Shown piece after piece: positions 1 through 9,328 of a stretch of 64,000 bases of DNA. Source of the DNA: Halopseudomonas phragmitis (lineage in GTDB: Bacteria; Pseudomonadota; Gammaproteobacteria; Pseudomonadales; Pseudomonadaceae); contig NZ_CP020100.1 in assembly GCF_002056295.1 (NCBI RefSeq), positions 1,015,501 to 1,079,500 on the forward strand. Direction: 5' to 3'. How positions within the stretch are numbered: the first letter of the stretch is position 1; each line of letters opens with the position of its first letter. The translations under genes and the position numbers were made by a program. The notes beneath the pieces are model-generated. The model did no database searches and was not told where the DNA came from. It worked only from the letters and a program-made list of their open reading frames with translations.

Positions 1-594
1 AGCATCATCCATGGCTTCGTCGGCAACTGGGGCTGGAGCATTATCCTGCTGACCATTCTGATCAAACTGGTGTTCTTCCCGCTGTCAGCCACCAGTTACC
101 GTTCGATGGCCAACATGCGCCGGGTGTCGCCGAAGCTGCAGGCGCTGCGCGAGCAGCATGGCGATGACCGGCAGAAAATGTCCCAGGCGATGATGGAGCT
201 GTACAAGAAGGAAAAGATCAACCCGCTGGGTGGCTGTTTGCCGATTCTGGTGCAGATGCCGGTGTTCATCGCCCTGTACTGGGTACTGATGGAAAGCGTG
301 GAAATGCGTCAGGCCGAGTGGCTGGGCTGGATTGGTGATCTGTCGCTGAAGGACCCCTACTTCATCCTGCCGATCCTGATGGGTGTGACCATGTACATCC
401 AGCAGCTGCTCAATCCGACTCCGCCGGATCCGATGCAGGCCAAGGTGATGAAGATGCTGCCGATCATCTTCACCTTCTTCTTCCTCTGGTTCCCGGCCGG
501 TCTAGTGCTGTACTGGGTGGTCAACAACATCCTGTCGATCGCGCAACAGTGGTACATTACCCGGCAGATCGAGGGGGCGGCCGAGAAGGCCTGA
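1..594 (+). CDS. yidC: Membrane protein insertase YidC, C-terminal part (5' end outside window)
   Basis: YidC inserts and folds inner-membrane proteins, alone or with SecYEG. The reading frame is open from base 1 and the start lies upstream, so only about the last 197 residues are present. They cover the conserved Oxa1/YidC core: a membrane segment ([16 protein letters not shown]), the cytoplasmic hairpin beginning [18 protein letters not shown], the [20 protein letters not shown] segment, and the last helices ending in [15 protein letters not shown]. This matches the YidC C-terminus closely. Position directly before mnmE is the standard gammaproteobacterial order (rpmH-rnpA-yidC-mnmE). A strong terminator follows. 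Confidence 0.97.
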   Translation, partial: SIIHGFVGNWGWSIILLTILIKLVFFPLSATSYRSMANMRRVSPKLQALREQHGDDRQKMSQAMMELYKKEKINPLGGCLPILVQMPVFIALYWVLMESVEMRQAEWLGWIGDLSLKDPYFILPILMGVTMYIQQLLNPTPPDPMQAKVMKMLPIIFTFFFLWFPAGLVLYWVVNNILSIAQQWYITRQIEGAAEKA

Positions 595-612
595 AGCTGA
601 ACCCCGCGCCAC

Positions 613-641
613 GCAAACGCCCCGATCCCGGGGCGTTTTGC
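613..641 (+). terminator. Rho-independent terminator after yidC
   Basis: An inverted repeat pairs gcaaacgcccc (613-623) with ggggcgttttgc (630-641), giving a GC-rich stem with flanking A and T runs. It lies 19 bases after the yidC stop and 33 bases before mnmE, so mnmE probably has some independent transcription. Confidence 0.85.
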
Positions 642-673
642 ATTGAGGTGCCTTAAGTCGCACAGAGGATGCC

Positions 674-2041
674 ATGAGCCGTTACCATGCCGATACCATT
701 GCCGCCATCGCCACCCCGCCGGGGCAGGGTGGCGTCGGCATCATCCGCCTGTCCGGCCCGGCGGCACTTACGGTCGCCCGGCAACTCAGCCGGATCGAGC
801 CCAAACCCCGCTATGCCCACTACGGCCCGTTCTGGCATCAGGATCTGGTGCTCGATCAGGGGCTGACCCTGTTCTTTCCCGGGCCACACTCATTTACCGG
901 CGAAGATGTGCTGGAGCTGCATGGCCACGGTGGCCCGGTGGTCATGGATATGCTGCTCAAGGCCTGCCTGGATTGTGGCGCGCGGCTGGCCCGCCCGGGC
1001 GAGTTCAGTGAACGGGCCTTTCTCAACGACAAGCTTGACCTGGCCCAGGCCGAAGCCATCGCCGATCTGATCGAAGCCAGCTCCGAGCAAGCCGCGCGCA
1101 ATGCCGTGCAATCGCTGCAGGGGGCCTTCTCCCGGCGGGTAGATGAGCTGACCGAAGCACTGATCCAGTTGCGCATCTATGTCGAGGCGGCGATCGACTT
1201 TCCCGAAGAGGAAATCGATTTTCTCGCCGATGGTCACGTACTCGGCCAGCTACACGCGATCCAGAACCAACTGACCCAGGTCCAGCGCGAAGCCGGGCAG
1301 GGAGCCTTGCTGCGCGATGGCATGACCGTAGTGATCGCCGGTCGGCCCAATGCCGGCAAGTCCAGCTTGCTCAATGCCCTGGCCGGCAAGGACAGCGCGA
1401 TTGTCACCGACATAGCCGGCACCACCCGCGACATCCTGCGTGAACATATCCACATTGACGGCATGCCGCTACATATCATTGATACTGCCGGCCTGCGCGC
1501 CACTGATGATGTTGTCGAGCGGATCGGGGTGGAACGGGCGATGAACGCGATTGCCGAAGCCGACCGCATTCTGCTGGTGGTCGATGCCAGTCAGCCGGAA
1601 GCCGGCAACCCGGACAGTCTGTGGCCGGAGTTTCTTGACCAGCACCCGGACCCGGCGAAAATCACCCTGATCTACAACAAGGTGGATATCAGCGGTGAAC
1701 CGGTTGGCCTGCAGAGCGCCGATGACGGTAGCGTAAGCCTGTGTCTGAGCGCCCGCAACGGCGAAGGGATCGAGTTGCTGCGCGAGCACCTGAAAAGCTG
1801 CATGGGCTTTGAGCAGACCGCCGAAAGCTTGTTCAGCGCCCGCCGCCGACACCTGCAGGCACTGGAACAGGCGGCCGAATTCCTCAGCCATGGCCACCAG
1901 CAACTGACCGTCCTGGGCGCCGGCGAACTGCTGGCTGAAGACCTGCGCATGGCGCAACAGGCACTGGGCGAGATCACCGGCCAGTTCAGTGCCGATGATC
2001 TGCTGGGGCGGATTTTTTCCAGTTTCTGTATTGGCAAGTAA
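674..2041 (+). CDS. mnmE: tRNA modification GTPase MnmE (TrmE)
   Basis: With MnmG this GTPase makes the 5-carboxymethylaminomethyl (cmnm5) group on uridine 34 of certain tRNAs, using tetrahydrofolate-bound carbon. The 455-residue length is standard. An N-terminal folate-binding domain (opening [20 protein letters not shown]) is followed by a G domain with P-loop GRPNAGKSS at residues 223-231, DIAGTTRD switch region, DTAGLR and a NKVD base-specificity motif. The helical domain ends in CIGK, carrying the essential cysteine. The ATG is preceded by a purine-rich ribosome-binding site (agagga). Here it is separated from its partner mnmG by an inserted convergent operon and a DnaA-box region. Confidence 0.98.
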   Translation: MSRYHADTIAAIATPPGQGGVGIIRLSGPAALTVARQLSRIEPKPRYAHYGPFWHQDLVLDQGLTLFFPGPHSFTGEDVLELHGHGGPVVMDMLLKACLDCGARLARPGEFSERAFLNDKLDLAQAEAIADLIEASSEQAARNAVQSLQGAFSRRVDELTEALIQLRIYVEAAIDFPEEEIDFLADGHVLGQLHAIQNQLTQVQREAGQGALLRDGMTVVIAGRPNAGKSSLLNALAGKDSAIVTDIAGTTRDILREHIHIDGMPLHIIDTAGLRATDDVVERIGVERAMNAIAEADRILLVVDASQPEAGNPDSLWPEFLDQHPDPAKITLIYNKVDISGEPVGLQSADDGSVSLCLSARNGEGIELLREHLKSCMGFEQTAESLFSARRRHLQALEQAAEFLSHGHQQLTVLGAGELLAEDLRMAQQALGEITGQFSADDLLGRIFSSFCIGK

Positions 2042-2044
2042 GCC

Positions 2045-3301
2045 TTACTCCCAACCAGCCACTGCCGGCTGGCTGATCTGCCGCTGAACCAGGCAGCGAC
2101 CATCACGCACCGAGGCCAGCACCGGCGACTGGTTGAGCAGCACCTGGTAGGGGTTGTGGCCATGGAGCACCATGCAACGGGCCGGCCGGCCAACGGCAAT
2201 GCCATAGTCACTCAGGTTAAGCGCCGCTGCGCCGTTATCGGTCACCAGCTCAAGCGCGCTTTCGATTCGTTCTATGCCCAGCATGTGACAGGCATGCAGA
2301 CCAACATCCAGAGTGCGCAGCAGGTTGCCATTGCCCATCGGGTACCAGGGGTCGCGGATCGAGTCCTGGCCAAAGCAGACCTTGAGTCCGGCATCCAGCA
2401 GCTCCGGCACCCGGGTGATGCCCCGGCGCTTTGGATAACCATCGAAGCGTCCTTGCAGATGCAGGTTCTCGGTCGGCAGCGCGACAAACCGCAACCCGGC
2501 CTTCTGCAGCAGGCGGAATAGGCGGCTGCAATAGGCCTGGTCATAGGAGTGCATGGCGCAGGTGTGGCTGGCGGTGACCCGGCTACCGTAATCACGGCTC
2601 AGGGCTTCGGCTGCCAGCACTTCGAGAAAGCGCGATTGCGGGTCGTCGATTTCGTCGCAGTGCACATCTACCAGACAATCGTGGGCCTGGGCCAAATCCA
2701 TCAACAGCTTGACCGACTCGACCCCATAATCACGGGTAAACTCGAAGTGCGGGATTCCACCGATCACATCGGCGCCCAGCTCCAGCGCACGGCTCATCAG
2801 TTCCGGGCCCTTGGGAAAGGACAGAATGCCTTCCTGGGGAAAGGCCACAATCTGCAGATCGACGAAATCCCGGACGCGCTCGCGCACCTCGACCATGGCC
2901 TGTAGGGCCGTCAGTTGCGGGTCGGTGACATCGACATGGGTGCGTACATACTGAATGCCATGCGCAGCGAACAGTTTGAGGGTCTGCTCGGCACGCCCTA
3001 TCACGTCCTCACGGCTGAGCAGCGCCTTGCGCTCAGCCCAGCATTCGATACCTTCGAACAGCGTACCACTGCGGTTCCAGCGCGGCTCACCAGCGGTCAG
3101 CGCCGCATCCAGATGAATATGCGGCTCAACAAAGGGCGCACTGACCAGATTGCCCCTGGCGTCCAGTTGCTCTGCACTGGCGTTCAGCTCGCCAACCTGG
3201 GATTCGATGGCGCTGAAACGGCCGGAGGCCATGCGCAGGGTATACAGGCCGTCGGCACCAACCAGACGGGCATTGACGATGGCTTCAAGATGCGGGGTCA
3301 T
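2045..3301 (-). CDS. codA: Cytosine deaminase-family amidohydrolase (CodA-like) with altered substrate pocket
   Basis: CodA deaminates cytosine (and isoguanine in E. coli) using one metal ion. This 418-residue protein aligns with E. coli CodA without offset, from memory of that sequence. Metal ligands H61, H63 (EPHIHLD), H214 and D313 are present, as are catalytic E217 (DVHCDEID), H246 (TASHT) and substrate-binding Q156 (AFPQEG). The loop after the metal aspartate differs: E. coli has GHDDVFDPW and here it is GQDSIRDPW, so positions 312, 314 and 316 change to Q, S and R. Residue 314 contacts substrate, so specificity may be shifted. It is the last gene of a leftward operon with the permease, and its start overlaps the end of the PucR gene by 17 bases. 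Convergent with mnmE. Confidence 0.88.
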   Translation of the reverse strand: MTPHLEAIVNARLVGADGLYTLRMASGRFSAIESQVGELNASAEQLDARGNLVSAPFVEPHIHLDAALTAGEPRWNRSGTLFEGIECWAERKALLSREDVIGRAEQTLKLFAAHGIQYVRTHVDVTDPQLTALQAMVEVRERVRDFVDLQIVAFPQEGILSFPKGPELMSRALELGADVIGGIPHFEFTRDYGVESVKLLMDLAQAHDCLVDVHCDEIDDPQSRFLEVLAAEALSRDYGSRVTASHTCAMHSYDQAYCSRLFRLLQKAGLRFVALPTENLHLQGRFDGYPKRRGITRVPELLDAGLKVCFGQDSIRDPWYPMGNGNLLRTLDVGLHACHMLGIERIESALELVTDNGAAALNLSDYGIAVGRPARCMVLHGHNPYQVLLNQSPVLASVRDGRCLVQRQISQPAVAGWE

Positions 3302-4052
3302 GCGGGGTCTCCAGATTCAGGCGTGGTGACGCCGGCTCGCGCAGCAGAGCCAGAGCCAGCGTCAGGGTGTAGATATCATCGATATTGCCGGGCTCAAGCC
3401 CAGTCAGGGTAAACAGCTTGTCCAGCCGATAGCGCAGCGAGTTGCGGTGACAACCTAAGGCATCGGCCGCCGCCGTCAGGTTGCCCTGGTGCGCCAACCA
3501 GGCTTCCAGACTGCTGGCCAGTTGTTTCAGCAACTCCAGATGCTGGCCAATAAAAGGGTCGATCAGGGCCAGGCGCTCCTCAGGCTCGCCCACCCGCAAC
3601 TGCAACCGCTCGAGCAACGAGCCGGCCTGCTGCTCGGCCAGACGCCGGGCCTGCTGTTCGCGCTGCACGATTGCCCGGCTGATGGCTTCGGTCACAGTCA
3701 CCATGGGCAGCGAGTATGGCTGCTCCAACAGCGGCATCTGCAACTGATCGGCCAGGCGCAACAAAGCCAGCGGCAACTGGCCGATATAGACATCACCGGT
3801 CAGAATCACCAGGCCTGCGATCTCGGTACGCGCCGCCTCATACAGCAGCTCAAACAGGTTGCTCTGATTGTGGTGCCGACCAATCCCGGTAATGAATACC
3901 AGTTCCCCTCCTTTGATCCAGGGGCCAAAGGAGCGATTCTCGGCAACATAGGGCCAGCGTACCAGCCGCTCGCTGCCGGCAGCCCCAGCGCGCAGGCGGA
4001 TCCCCCCTAGGCCAGGCAACTGCGACACTTCACGACAGCGCAGACCCATCAT
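3285..4052 (-). CDS. Short PucR-family transcriptional regulator
   Basis: The N-terminal half (residues about 1-125) matches the PucR purine-catabolism regulator domain, with motifs such as RWPYVAENRSFGPWIKGGELVFITG and LPLLEQPY. The C-terminus carries the helix-turn-helix typical of PucR/CdaR proteins (AAADALGCHRNSLRYRLDKL, about residues 197-216). At 255 residues it is much shorter than usual PucR proteins (400-550), because the central GGDEF-like/CdaR domain is missing. It lies inside the codB-codA operon with overlaps on both sides (4 bases with the permease, 17 with the deaminase), so it is probably a ligand-responsive regulator of this operon. The ligand is unknown; a pyrimidine or purine base is inferred from context. 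Confidence 0.87.
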   Translation of the reverse strand: MMGLRCREVSQLPGLGGIRLRAGAAGSERLVRWPYVAENRSFGPWIKGGELVFITGIGRHHNQSNLFELLYEAARTEIAGLVILTGDVYIGQLPLALLRLADQLQMPLLEQPYSLPMVTVTEAISRAIVQREQQARRLAEQQAGSLLERLQLRVGEPEERLALIDPFIGQHLELLKQLASSLEAWLAHQGNLTAAADALGCHRNSLRYRLDKLFTLTGLEPGNIDDIYTLTLALALLREPASPRLNLETPHDPAS

Positions 4053-5335
4053 CCGGCACTGCGCAGCAACGCGGCACGACGTTCACGCACCCCGGCCACT
4101 GCCAGTTCGATCAGGACATAAGACAACGCCGCAACCAGCACCCCAACCAGTGGCGCGATCCAGGCTGAAGCATAGGCAACCAGCGAACCCAACGCATAGG
4201 CTGTCAGCCCGACCAGATTGAAGGCCGGCAATCGGGCTGTGCCAATCTCCGGATAGCGCCCCCGCCAGGACACGAAATAATTGGCCATGATTACCCCACC
4301 GACCGGCGGAATGAAGGTGCCGAGCAGAATCAGAAAGGGAATCAGCCAGGCGTACATCCCCAGCACCGCCAGCAGAGTACCGATAGCCGCACCGACCAGG
4401 GTAATGGTTCTGCGCCGCTCGGTACGCAACAGATTGCAGCCGGCCACGGCAAAGTTGTAGACGGTATTGTCCTGCGTGGTCCACAGATTGAGAAACAGCA
4501 TCAGGATCCCCAGCGTTGCCAGCCCCTGGGCCACCAGAATATCGACGATATCAGCCTGTTGATAGACCAGTGCGCCAAAGGCCCCCACCAGCGTCATCAA
4601 GCCATTGCCCAGGAAAAAGGCAGCCAGGGTTGCCAGTACCGCGGACTTGCCCGAACGGGCGAACCGGGTCCAGTTGGTCGCCTGGGTACCGCCGCTGACG
4701 AAGGTACCGAACACCAGGGTAATGGCGGCAGCCACACTCATCTCGGTACTGGGGATCACACTGCTAAGCCCTGACAGCCCGCCAGCATCGGAGGCAGCAA
4801 TCGTCAGACTGACGGCAACCAGAATGATCATCGCCGGCACGGCAAAACGCGACAGCAGGTCCAGGCCCCGATAACCAACAAAGGCACTGACACAGAATCC
4901 AAACCCGAACAACACCATCAACGGCAGGGTCAGCCCCTCAGGCAAACCGGTCATCTTGACCAGCAGCAAGGCCATGGTAGCGGTCCCCCAGGCATACCAA
5001 CCGATCTGGGTGAAACCAAGAAGCACATCAGACAACTTGCTGCCCAGTTCGCCAAAGGCGAACCGGCTCATCAAGGCGGTGTTCAACCCAGAGCGGGCGG
5101 CAATATAGCCCAGCACCGCCGCGTAACAACCCAGCAACAGGTTGCCGATCAGCAGAATCCACAACATGGTGGAAAAGTCGAAGGCCGTGCCAATACTGCC
5201 GCCAGCCCACATGGTGGCGGTAAAGAAGGTAAAGCCCAGCAGCACAAAGCCCATCGACCACAGGCTTTTTCTGGCCTGAGCCGGCACAGGCTCCAAGGGG
5301 TAGTCCTGGTCTGCAGTCACATGCGTATCAGTCAT
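4049..5335 (-). CDS. codB: Cytosine permease-like NCS1 transporter (CodB)
   Basis: A 12-helix NCS1-family nucleobase symporter of the inner membrane. It resembles E. coli CodB throughout, for example VPAQARKSLWSMGFVLLGFTFFTATMWAGG near the N-terminus, the NLWTTQDNTVYNFAVAG segment in the middle and GTFIPPVGGVIMANYFV in the later half. It is first in the codB-pucR-codA operon, so uptake is coupled to deamination. ATG at 5335 is preferred over GTG at 5338, because the ribosome-binding site GGGAG sits 8 bases before the ATG. Its stop overlaps the regulator start by 4 bases (ATGA). The true substrate could differ from cytosine, given the altered deaminase pocket. Confidence 0.88.
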   Translation of the reverse strand: MTDTHVTADQDYPLEPVPAQARKSLWSMGFVLLGFTFFTATMWAGGSIGTAFDFSTMLWILLIGNLLLGCYAAVLGYIAARSGLNTALMSRFAFGELGSKLSDVLLGFTQIGWYAWGTATMALLLVKMTGLPEGLTLPLMVLFGFGFCVSAFVGYRGLDLLSRFAVPAMIILVAVSLTIAASDAGGLSGLSSVIPSTEMSVAAAITLVFGTFVSGGTQATNWTRFARSGKSAVLATLAAFFLGNGLMTLVGAFGALVYQQADIVDILVAQGLATLGILMLFLNLWTTQDNTVYNFAVAGCNLLRTERRRTITLVGAAIGTLLAVLGMYAWLIPFLILLGTFIPPVGGVIMANYFVSWRGRYPEIGTARLPAFNLVGLTAYALGSLVAYASAWIAPLVGVLVAALSYVLIELAVAGVRERRAALLRSAG

Positions 5336-5459
5336 CACGGTATCTCCCTATTCTAAAAGGGGCATGGGTTGCGTCAGCGCCCCGCCACGGTTCAGTCCCT
5401 TGGGCATTTGCAATGGCTGTGCCACGGGCCAGTTTAGGTTGCCCTCACGCCGTTGGCTG

Positions 5460-5840
5460 AACCAATGAGCTGTGCAAACTGCACAAATAGCCATAACCCT
5501 CCCGCCTGTATAGGTTAATAACGCCCCAAAATGATGCGGATTGGTCGAATAAACCCTGTGGAAAACCCACCCTGAGCCAGGTCGATAACCCTGTGCATGG
5601 ACTGAGGGCAAACCCGCCTGTGGATAAGCCAACTGGTTACCCACAGCTTTACCCAAGGATTCACCCCTGTCTGTCCCCCTATCGCCAACAACCTTATGCT
5701 TTCTCTAACCGAATGAAGATATTGGATTTTTTATGCTTATCCACAGAAAATGGGCTGATCATATACAGTCATATAAACTAGGTTTTTAAACATGTTTTCC
5801 TTTTCTCTATGTAATTTCCTTCACCTTCTTGGCTTACCCC
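5460..5840. other. DnaA-box cluster with AT-rich stretch; candidate replication origin upstream of mnmG
   Basis: The gap between codB and mnmG (5336-5945, about 610 bases) has no convincing gene. It holds two perfect DnaA boxes TTATCCACA, at 5619-5627 on the minus strand and 5737-5745 on the plus strand. TTTTCCACA, which also fits the consensus TTWTNCACA, is at 5557-5565 (minus). One-mismatch versions lie at 5637-5645 (plus) and 5472-5480 (minus). Next to the last perfect box is an AT-rich stretch (about 5746-5830) suitable as an unwinding element. E. coli oriC lies upstream of mnmG, while the main experimentally known Pseudomonas origin lies between rpmH and dnaA. This may be a second or ancestral origin, or only a DnaA reservoir. 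Confidence 0.6.
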
Positions 5841-5869
5841 GGGTTGATCAAAAAACGTTCAACCGCTGG

Positions 5870-5898
5870 CTGCAATTTTTTCGCTCTGGGCCTATAAT
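5870..5898 (+). promoter_or_regulatory. Candidate sigma-70 promoter of mnmG
   Basis: A perfect -10 element TATAAT lies at 5893-5898, about 48 bases before the mnmG start. The -35 region at the right distance (around 5870-5875, CTGCAA) is a poor match. Closeness to the DnaA-box cluster resembles the E. coli gidA promoter arrangement. Confidence 0.55.
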
Positions 5899-5945
5899 CA
5901 GCCCCTTTTCCCAAAATCAGCCTGAACCGGGCAATGAGGTGAGCG

Positions 5946-7844
5946 GTGGACTATCCAAGTCGTTTTGACGTGATCGTGGTAGGTGGCGGCCATGCCGGTA
6001 CCGAGGCCGCGCTGGCGGCTGCACGCATGGGTGTGAAGACTCTGCTGCTCAGCCACAACGTCGAAACCCTGGGACAGATGAGCTGCAACCCAGCCATTGG
6101 CGGGATTGGCAAGAGTCACCTGGTCAAGGAAATCGATGCGCTGGGTGGCGCCATGGCTCGGGCGACCGACCAGGCCGGGATCCAGTTCCGGATTCTCAAT
6201 AGCCGCAAGGGCCCGGCGGTGCGTGCCACCCGCGCTCAGGCCGACCGGGTGCTGTACAAGGCGGCGATCCGCCAGATGCTGGAGAACCAGCCGAACCTGT
6301 GGATCTTCCAGCAGGCCTGCGATGACCTGATCGTCGAACAGGAGCAGGTACGCGGTGTCGTGACCCAGATGGGCCTGCGCTTTCTCGCCGACAACGTGGT
6401 GCTGACTGCCGGTACCTTCCTTGGCGGGCGCATTCACATTGGTCTGGACAACTATTCCGGTGGCCGCGCCGGCGACCCGCCGGCGATTGCCCTGGCCCAG
6501 CGCCTGCGCGAACTGCCGCTGCGGGTCGACCGGCTGAAAACCGGCACCCCGCCGCGGATCGACGGCAAGAGTGTGGATTTTTCCCAGATGACCCCGCAGC
6601 CCGGCGATACCCCGTTGCCGGTCATGTCGTTCATGGGCTCGGTCGACGAGCACCCCGAGCAGGTCAACTGCTGGATCACTCACACCAACGAGCGTACCCA
6701 CGAGATCATCCGCAACAACCTCGACCGCTCGCCGATGTACACCGGGGTGATCGAGGGCATTGGCCCGCGCTACTGCCCGTCGATCGAGGACAAGATTCAT
6801 CGCTTTGCCGACAAGAACAGCCATCAGGTGTTCATCGAGCCGGAAGGCCTGACCACCCATGAGCTGTATCCCAACGGCATTTCCACCTCGCTGCCGTTTG
6901 ACGTGCAGCTGGAGCTCGTGCGCTCGATCAAGGGCATGGAAAATGCCCATATCCTGCGTCCGGGGTATGCCATCGAATACGACTACTTCAACCCGCAGGA
7001 TCTGAAGTATTCGCTGGAAACCAAGGTCATCGGCGGGCTGTTCTTCGCCGGGCAGATCAACGGCACCACCGGTTACGAAGAGGCCGGCGCCCAGGGGTTG
7101 CTGGCCGGCCTCAACGCCGCCCGCCGCGCCCAGGGCCAGGACGCCTGGTGCCCGCGCCGTGACGAAGCCTACATCGGCGTGCTGGTCGACGACCTGATTA
7201 CTTTGGGCACCCAGGAGCCCTATCGGATGTTCACCTCGCGGGCCGAATACCGTCTGGTGCTGCGTGAAGACAACGCCGACCTGCGCCTGACCGAACAGGG
7301 CCGGGCCCTGGGCCTGATCGACGACGCCCGCTGGGCCGCGTTCAACGCCAAGCGCGAAGCCATCGAGCTGGAAAACCAGCGCTTGCGCAGCACCTGGGTA
7401 CAGCCTGGCAGTGCCCAGGCCGAAGCCTTTGCCAGCCGTTACGGCGTGCCGCTGACACGCGAATACAACCTGCTGGATCTGCTGCGTCGCCCAGAAGTCG
7501 ACTACGCTGGCCTGTGTGACACTACCGGTGAGCAGAGCATCGATCCGGCCGTGGCCGAACAGGTCGAAATCCAGACCAAGTATGCCGGCTATATCGAGCG
7601 TCAGCAGGAGGAAATCGACCGTCTGCGTCAGCATGAGGCCACCCGGTTGCCGGCTGACCTCGACTATCAGGCGCTCAGCGGCCTGTCCAACGAGATCAAG
7701 CACAAGCTCGATGCCGCCCGCCCGGAAACCTTGGGTCAGGCCTCGCGGATTCCCGGCGTGACGCCGGCGGCGGTCAGCCTGTTGCTGATCCATCTGAAAA
7801 AACGCAACGCCCTGGGTGGCAGTCAACTGGCCCGGGAGGCGTAA
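5946..7844 (+). CDS. mnmG: tRNA uridine-5-carboxymethylaminomethyl modification enzyme MnmG (GidA)
   Basis: FAD-dependent partner of MnmE in cmnm5U34 tRNA modification. The 632 residues are full length. The N-terminal dinucleotide-binding motif [12 protein letters not shown] is followed by [14 protein letters not shown], the family signature [11 protein letters not shown], the [17 protein letters not shown] segment and the C-terminal helical domain that binds MnmE ([15 protein letters not shown] and [12 protein letters not shown]). The start is GTG at 5946 (product begins [11 protein letters not shown]), with gaggtg just upstream. It begins a rightward run with rsmG 6 bases downstream, then parA and parB. 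Confidence 0.98.
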   Translation: MDYPSRFDVIVVGGGHAGTEAALAAARMGVKTLLLSHNVETLGQMSCNPAIGGIGKSHLVKEIDALGGAMARATDQAGIQFRILNSRKGPAVRATRAQADRVLYKAAIRQMLENQPNLWIFQQACDDLIVEQEQVRGVVTQMGLRFLADNVVLTAGTFLGGRIHIGLDNYSGGRAGDPPAIALAQRLRELPLRVDRLKTGTPPRIDGKSVDFSQMTPQPGDTPLPVMSFMGSVDEHPEQVNCWITHTNERTHEIIRNNLDRSPMYTGVIEGIGPRYCPSIEDKIHRFADKNSHQVFIEPEGLTTHELYPNGISTSLPFDVQLELVRSIKGMENAHILRPGYAIEYDYFNPQDLKYSLETKVIGGLFFAGQINGTTGYEEAGAQGLLAGLNAARRAQGQDAWCPRRDEAYIGVLVDDLITLGTQEPYRMFTSRAEYRLVLREDNADLRLTEQGRALGLIDDARWAAFNAKREAIELENQRLRSTWVQPGSAQAEAFASRYGVPLTREYNLLDLLRRPEVDYAGLCDTTGEQSIDPAVAEQVEIQTKYAGYIERQQEEIDRLRQHEATRLPADLDYQALSGLSNEIKHKLDAARPETLGQASRIPGVTPAAVSLLLIHLKKRNALGGSQLAREA

Positions 7845-7849
7845 GGCGG

Positions 7850-8494
7850 ATGCAGGACAAGGCACAGGAATTGGCGGCCGGCGCCGCGCAACTGGATATC
7901 GCCCTCAGCCCTCAGCAGAGCTCGCTGCTGCTAGGCTATCTGGCATTGCTGATCAAGTGGAACAAGGCCTACAACCTCACGGCGGTACGTAATCCCGATG
8001 AAATGGTCAGCCGCCACCTGCTCGACAGCCTGAGCGTGCTGCCGTTCGTCACCCCTGGCCGCTGGCTGGATGTGGGTAGCGGTGGTGGCATGCCCGGGGT
8101 GATCCTGGCGATCATGCGTCCGGACTGTCAGTTCACCCTGCTTGACAGCAACGGCAAGAAAACCCGCTTTCTCACCCAGGTTCGGCTCGAGCTGGGGCTG
8201 GGCAATCTGGAGGTGGTCAACAGCCGGGTTGAAGCTTTTGCTCCGAAGCAGCCGTTTGATGGTGTGGTCTCGCGGGCCTTCAGCGCGGCCAATGACTTCG
8301 TCGCACTGACCCGGCATCTGGGAACGGTGAAAACCCGCTGGCTGGCGATGAAAGGCCAGTATCCTGAAGAAGAGCTGGCAGCCCTGCCGCTCGACTTCCG
8401 GGTTGAACAAAGCACGCAATTGTCAGTTCCCGGTTGCCAGGGCAGCCGTCATCTGCTGATACTGCGTCGGGTGACTTCGGCGGATAACGGATAG
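7850..8494 (+). CDS. rsmG: 16S rRNA (guanine527-N7)-methyltransferase RsmG (GidB)
   Basis: SAM-dependent enzyme that methylates N7 of G527 in 16S rRNA; loss gives low-level streptomycin resistance in many bacteria. The 214-residue length is typical. The SAM-binding motif I reads [17 protein letters not shown], followed by [12 protein letters not shown] and the conserved VVSRAFSA stretch. The start is 6 bases after the mnmG stop, so the two are almost certainly co-transcribed. The parA ribosome-binding site overlaps its stop region. Confidence 0.97.
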   Translation: MQDKAQELAAGAAQLDIALSPQQSSLLLGYLALLIKWNKAYNLTAVRNPDEMVSRHLLDSLSVLPFVTPGRWLDVGSGGGMPGVILAIMRPDCQFTLLDSNGKKTRFLTQVRLELGLGNLEVVNSRVEAFAPKQPFDGVVSRAFSAANDFVALTRHLGTVKTRWLAMKGQYPEEELAALPLDFRVEQSTQLSVPGCQGSRHLLILRRVTSADNG

Positions 8495-8503
8495 GAGGTG
8501 TCA

Positions 8504-9301
8504 GTGGGTAAGGTACTGGCTATTGCCAACCAGAAAGGCGGTGTCGGCAAGACTACGACCTGTATCAACCTCGCCGCCTCGCTGGCCGCTACCAAGCGCA
8601 AGGTGCTGCTGATCGACCTCGACCCCCAGGGCAATGCGACCATGGGCAGCGGGATCGACAAGGCGGAACTGGACAACTCGGTGTACGAACTGCTGACCGG
8701 CCGCTGTGAACTGGATCAGGCCCTGCAACGTTCCGAACATGGCGGTTATGACTTGCTGCCGGCCAACGGCGACCTGACCGCTGCCGAAGTCGAACTGCTT
8801 GATATCAAGATGAAAGAGAGCCGGCTGCGCTACGCCTTGACGAATGTCCGGGGCAAATACGATTTCATCCTGATCGACTGCCCGCCGTCGCTGAACATGC
8901 TGACGGTCAACGGACTGGTTGCCGCCGATGGTGTGGTTATTCCGATGCAGTGCGAATACTACGCGCTGGAGGGGTTGTCGGCGCTGGTCGACACTATCAG
9001 CCGGATTGCCGCGGTACTTAACCCCAATCTGCAGATCGAAGGTCTGCTGCGGACCATGTACGATCCGCGCAACAGCCTGACTCTGGATGTGTCGGCCCAG
9101 CTCTCCAGCCATTTTGGCGACAAGCTCTATCAGACCGTGATTCCACGCAATGTGCGTCTGGCCGAGGCGCCGAGTTTCGGCATGCCGGCACTGGCCTACG
9201 ACAAGCAGTCGCGCGGCGCAGTGGCGTATCTGGCGCTGGCCGGTGAACTGGTACGGCGCAGCAAGCAGGCGGCCAAGGCCGCGGCAGCAGCAACCGAATA
9301 A
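8504..9301 (+). CDS. parA: Chromosome partitioning ATPase ParA (Soj)
   Basis: Walker-type ATPase that binds DNA non-specifically and moves ParB-parS complexes apart at chromosome segregation. The N-terminus carries the deviant Walker A motif KGGVGKTT, then LIDLDPQGNATMGSG and the Walker B-like FILIDCPPSL. GTG at 8504 (MGKVLAIANQKGG, 265 residues) is preferred over GTG at 8498: the aggagg at 8493-8498 would overlap the upstream codon but sits 5 bases before 8504, and the product then starts like other pseudomonad ParA proteins. It is followed by parB, and a matching parS lies inside folE2 about 13 kb on. Confidence 0.96.
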   Translation: MGKVLAIANQKGGVGKTTTCINLAASLAATKRKVLLIDLDPQGNATMGSGIDKAELDNSVYELLTGRCELDQALQRSEHGGYDLLPANGDLTAAEVELLDIKMKESRLRYALTNVRGKYDFILIDCPPSLNMLTVNGLVAADGVVIPMQCEYYALEGLSALVDTISRIAAVLNPNLQIEGLLRTMYDPRNSLTLDVSAQLSSHFGDKLYQTVIPRNVRLAEAPSFGMPALAYDKQSRGAVAYLALAGELVRRSKQAAKAAAAATE

Positions 9302-9328
9302 TCTAACCGGAAGAAGGACAGCACAGGC

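Noticed and set aside
5898-7865. Long open frame (about 655 codons) on the minus strand across mnmG
   Set aside because: Antisense to a clearly conserved gene; its sequence has no domain features and such long frames are expected opposite GC-rich, codon-biased genes. Similar antisense frames over atpA (12998-14761) and atpD (15628-17154) were dropped for the same reason.
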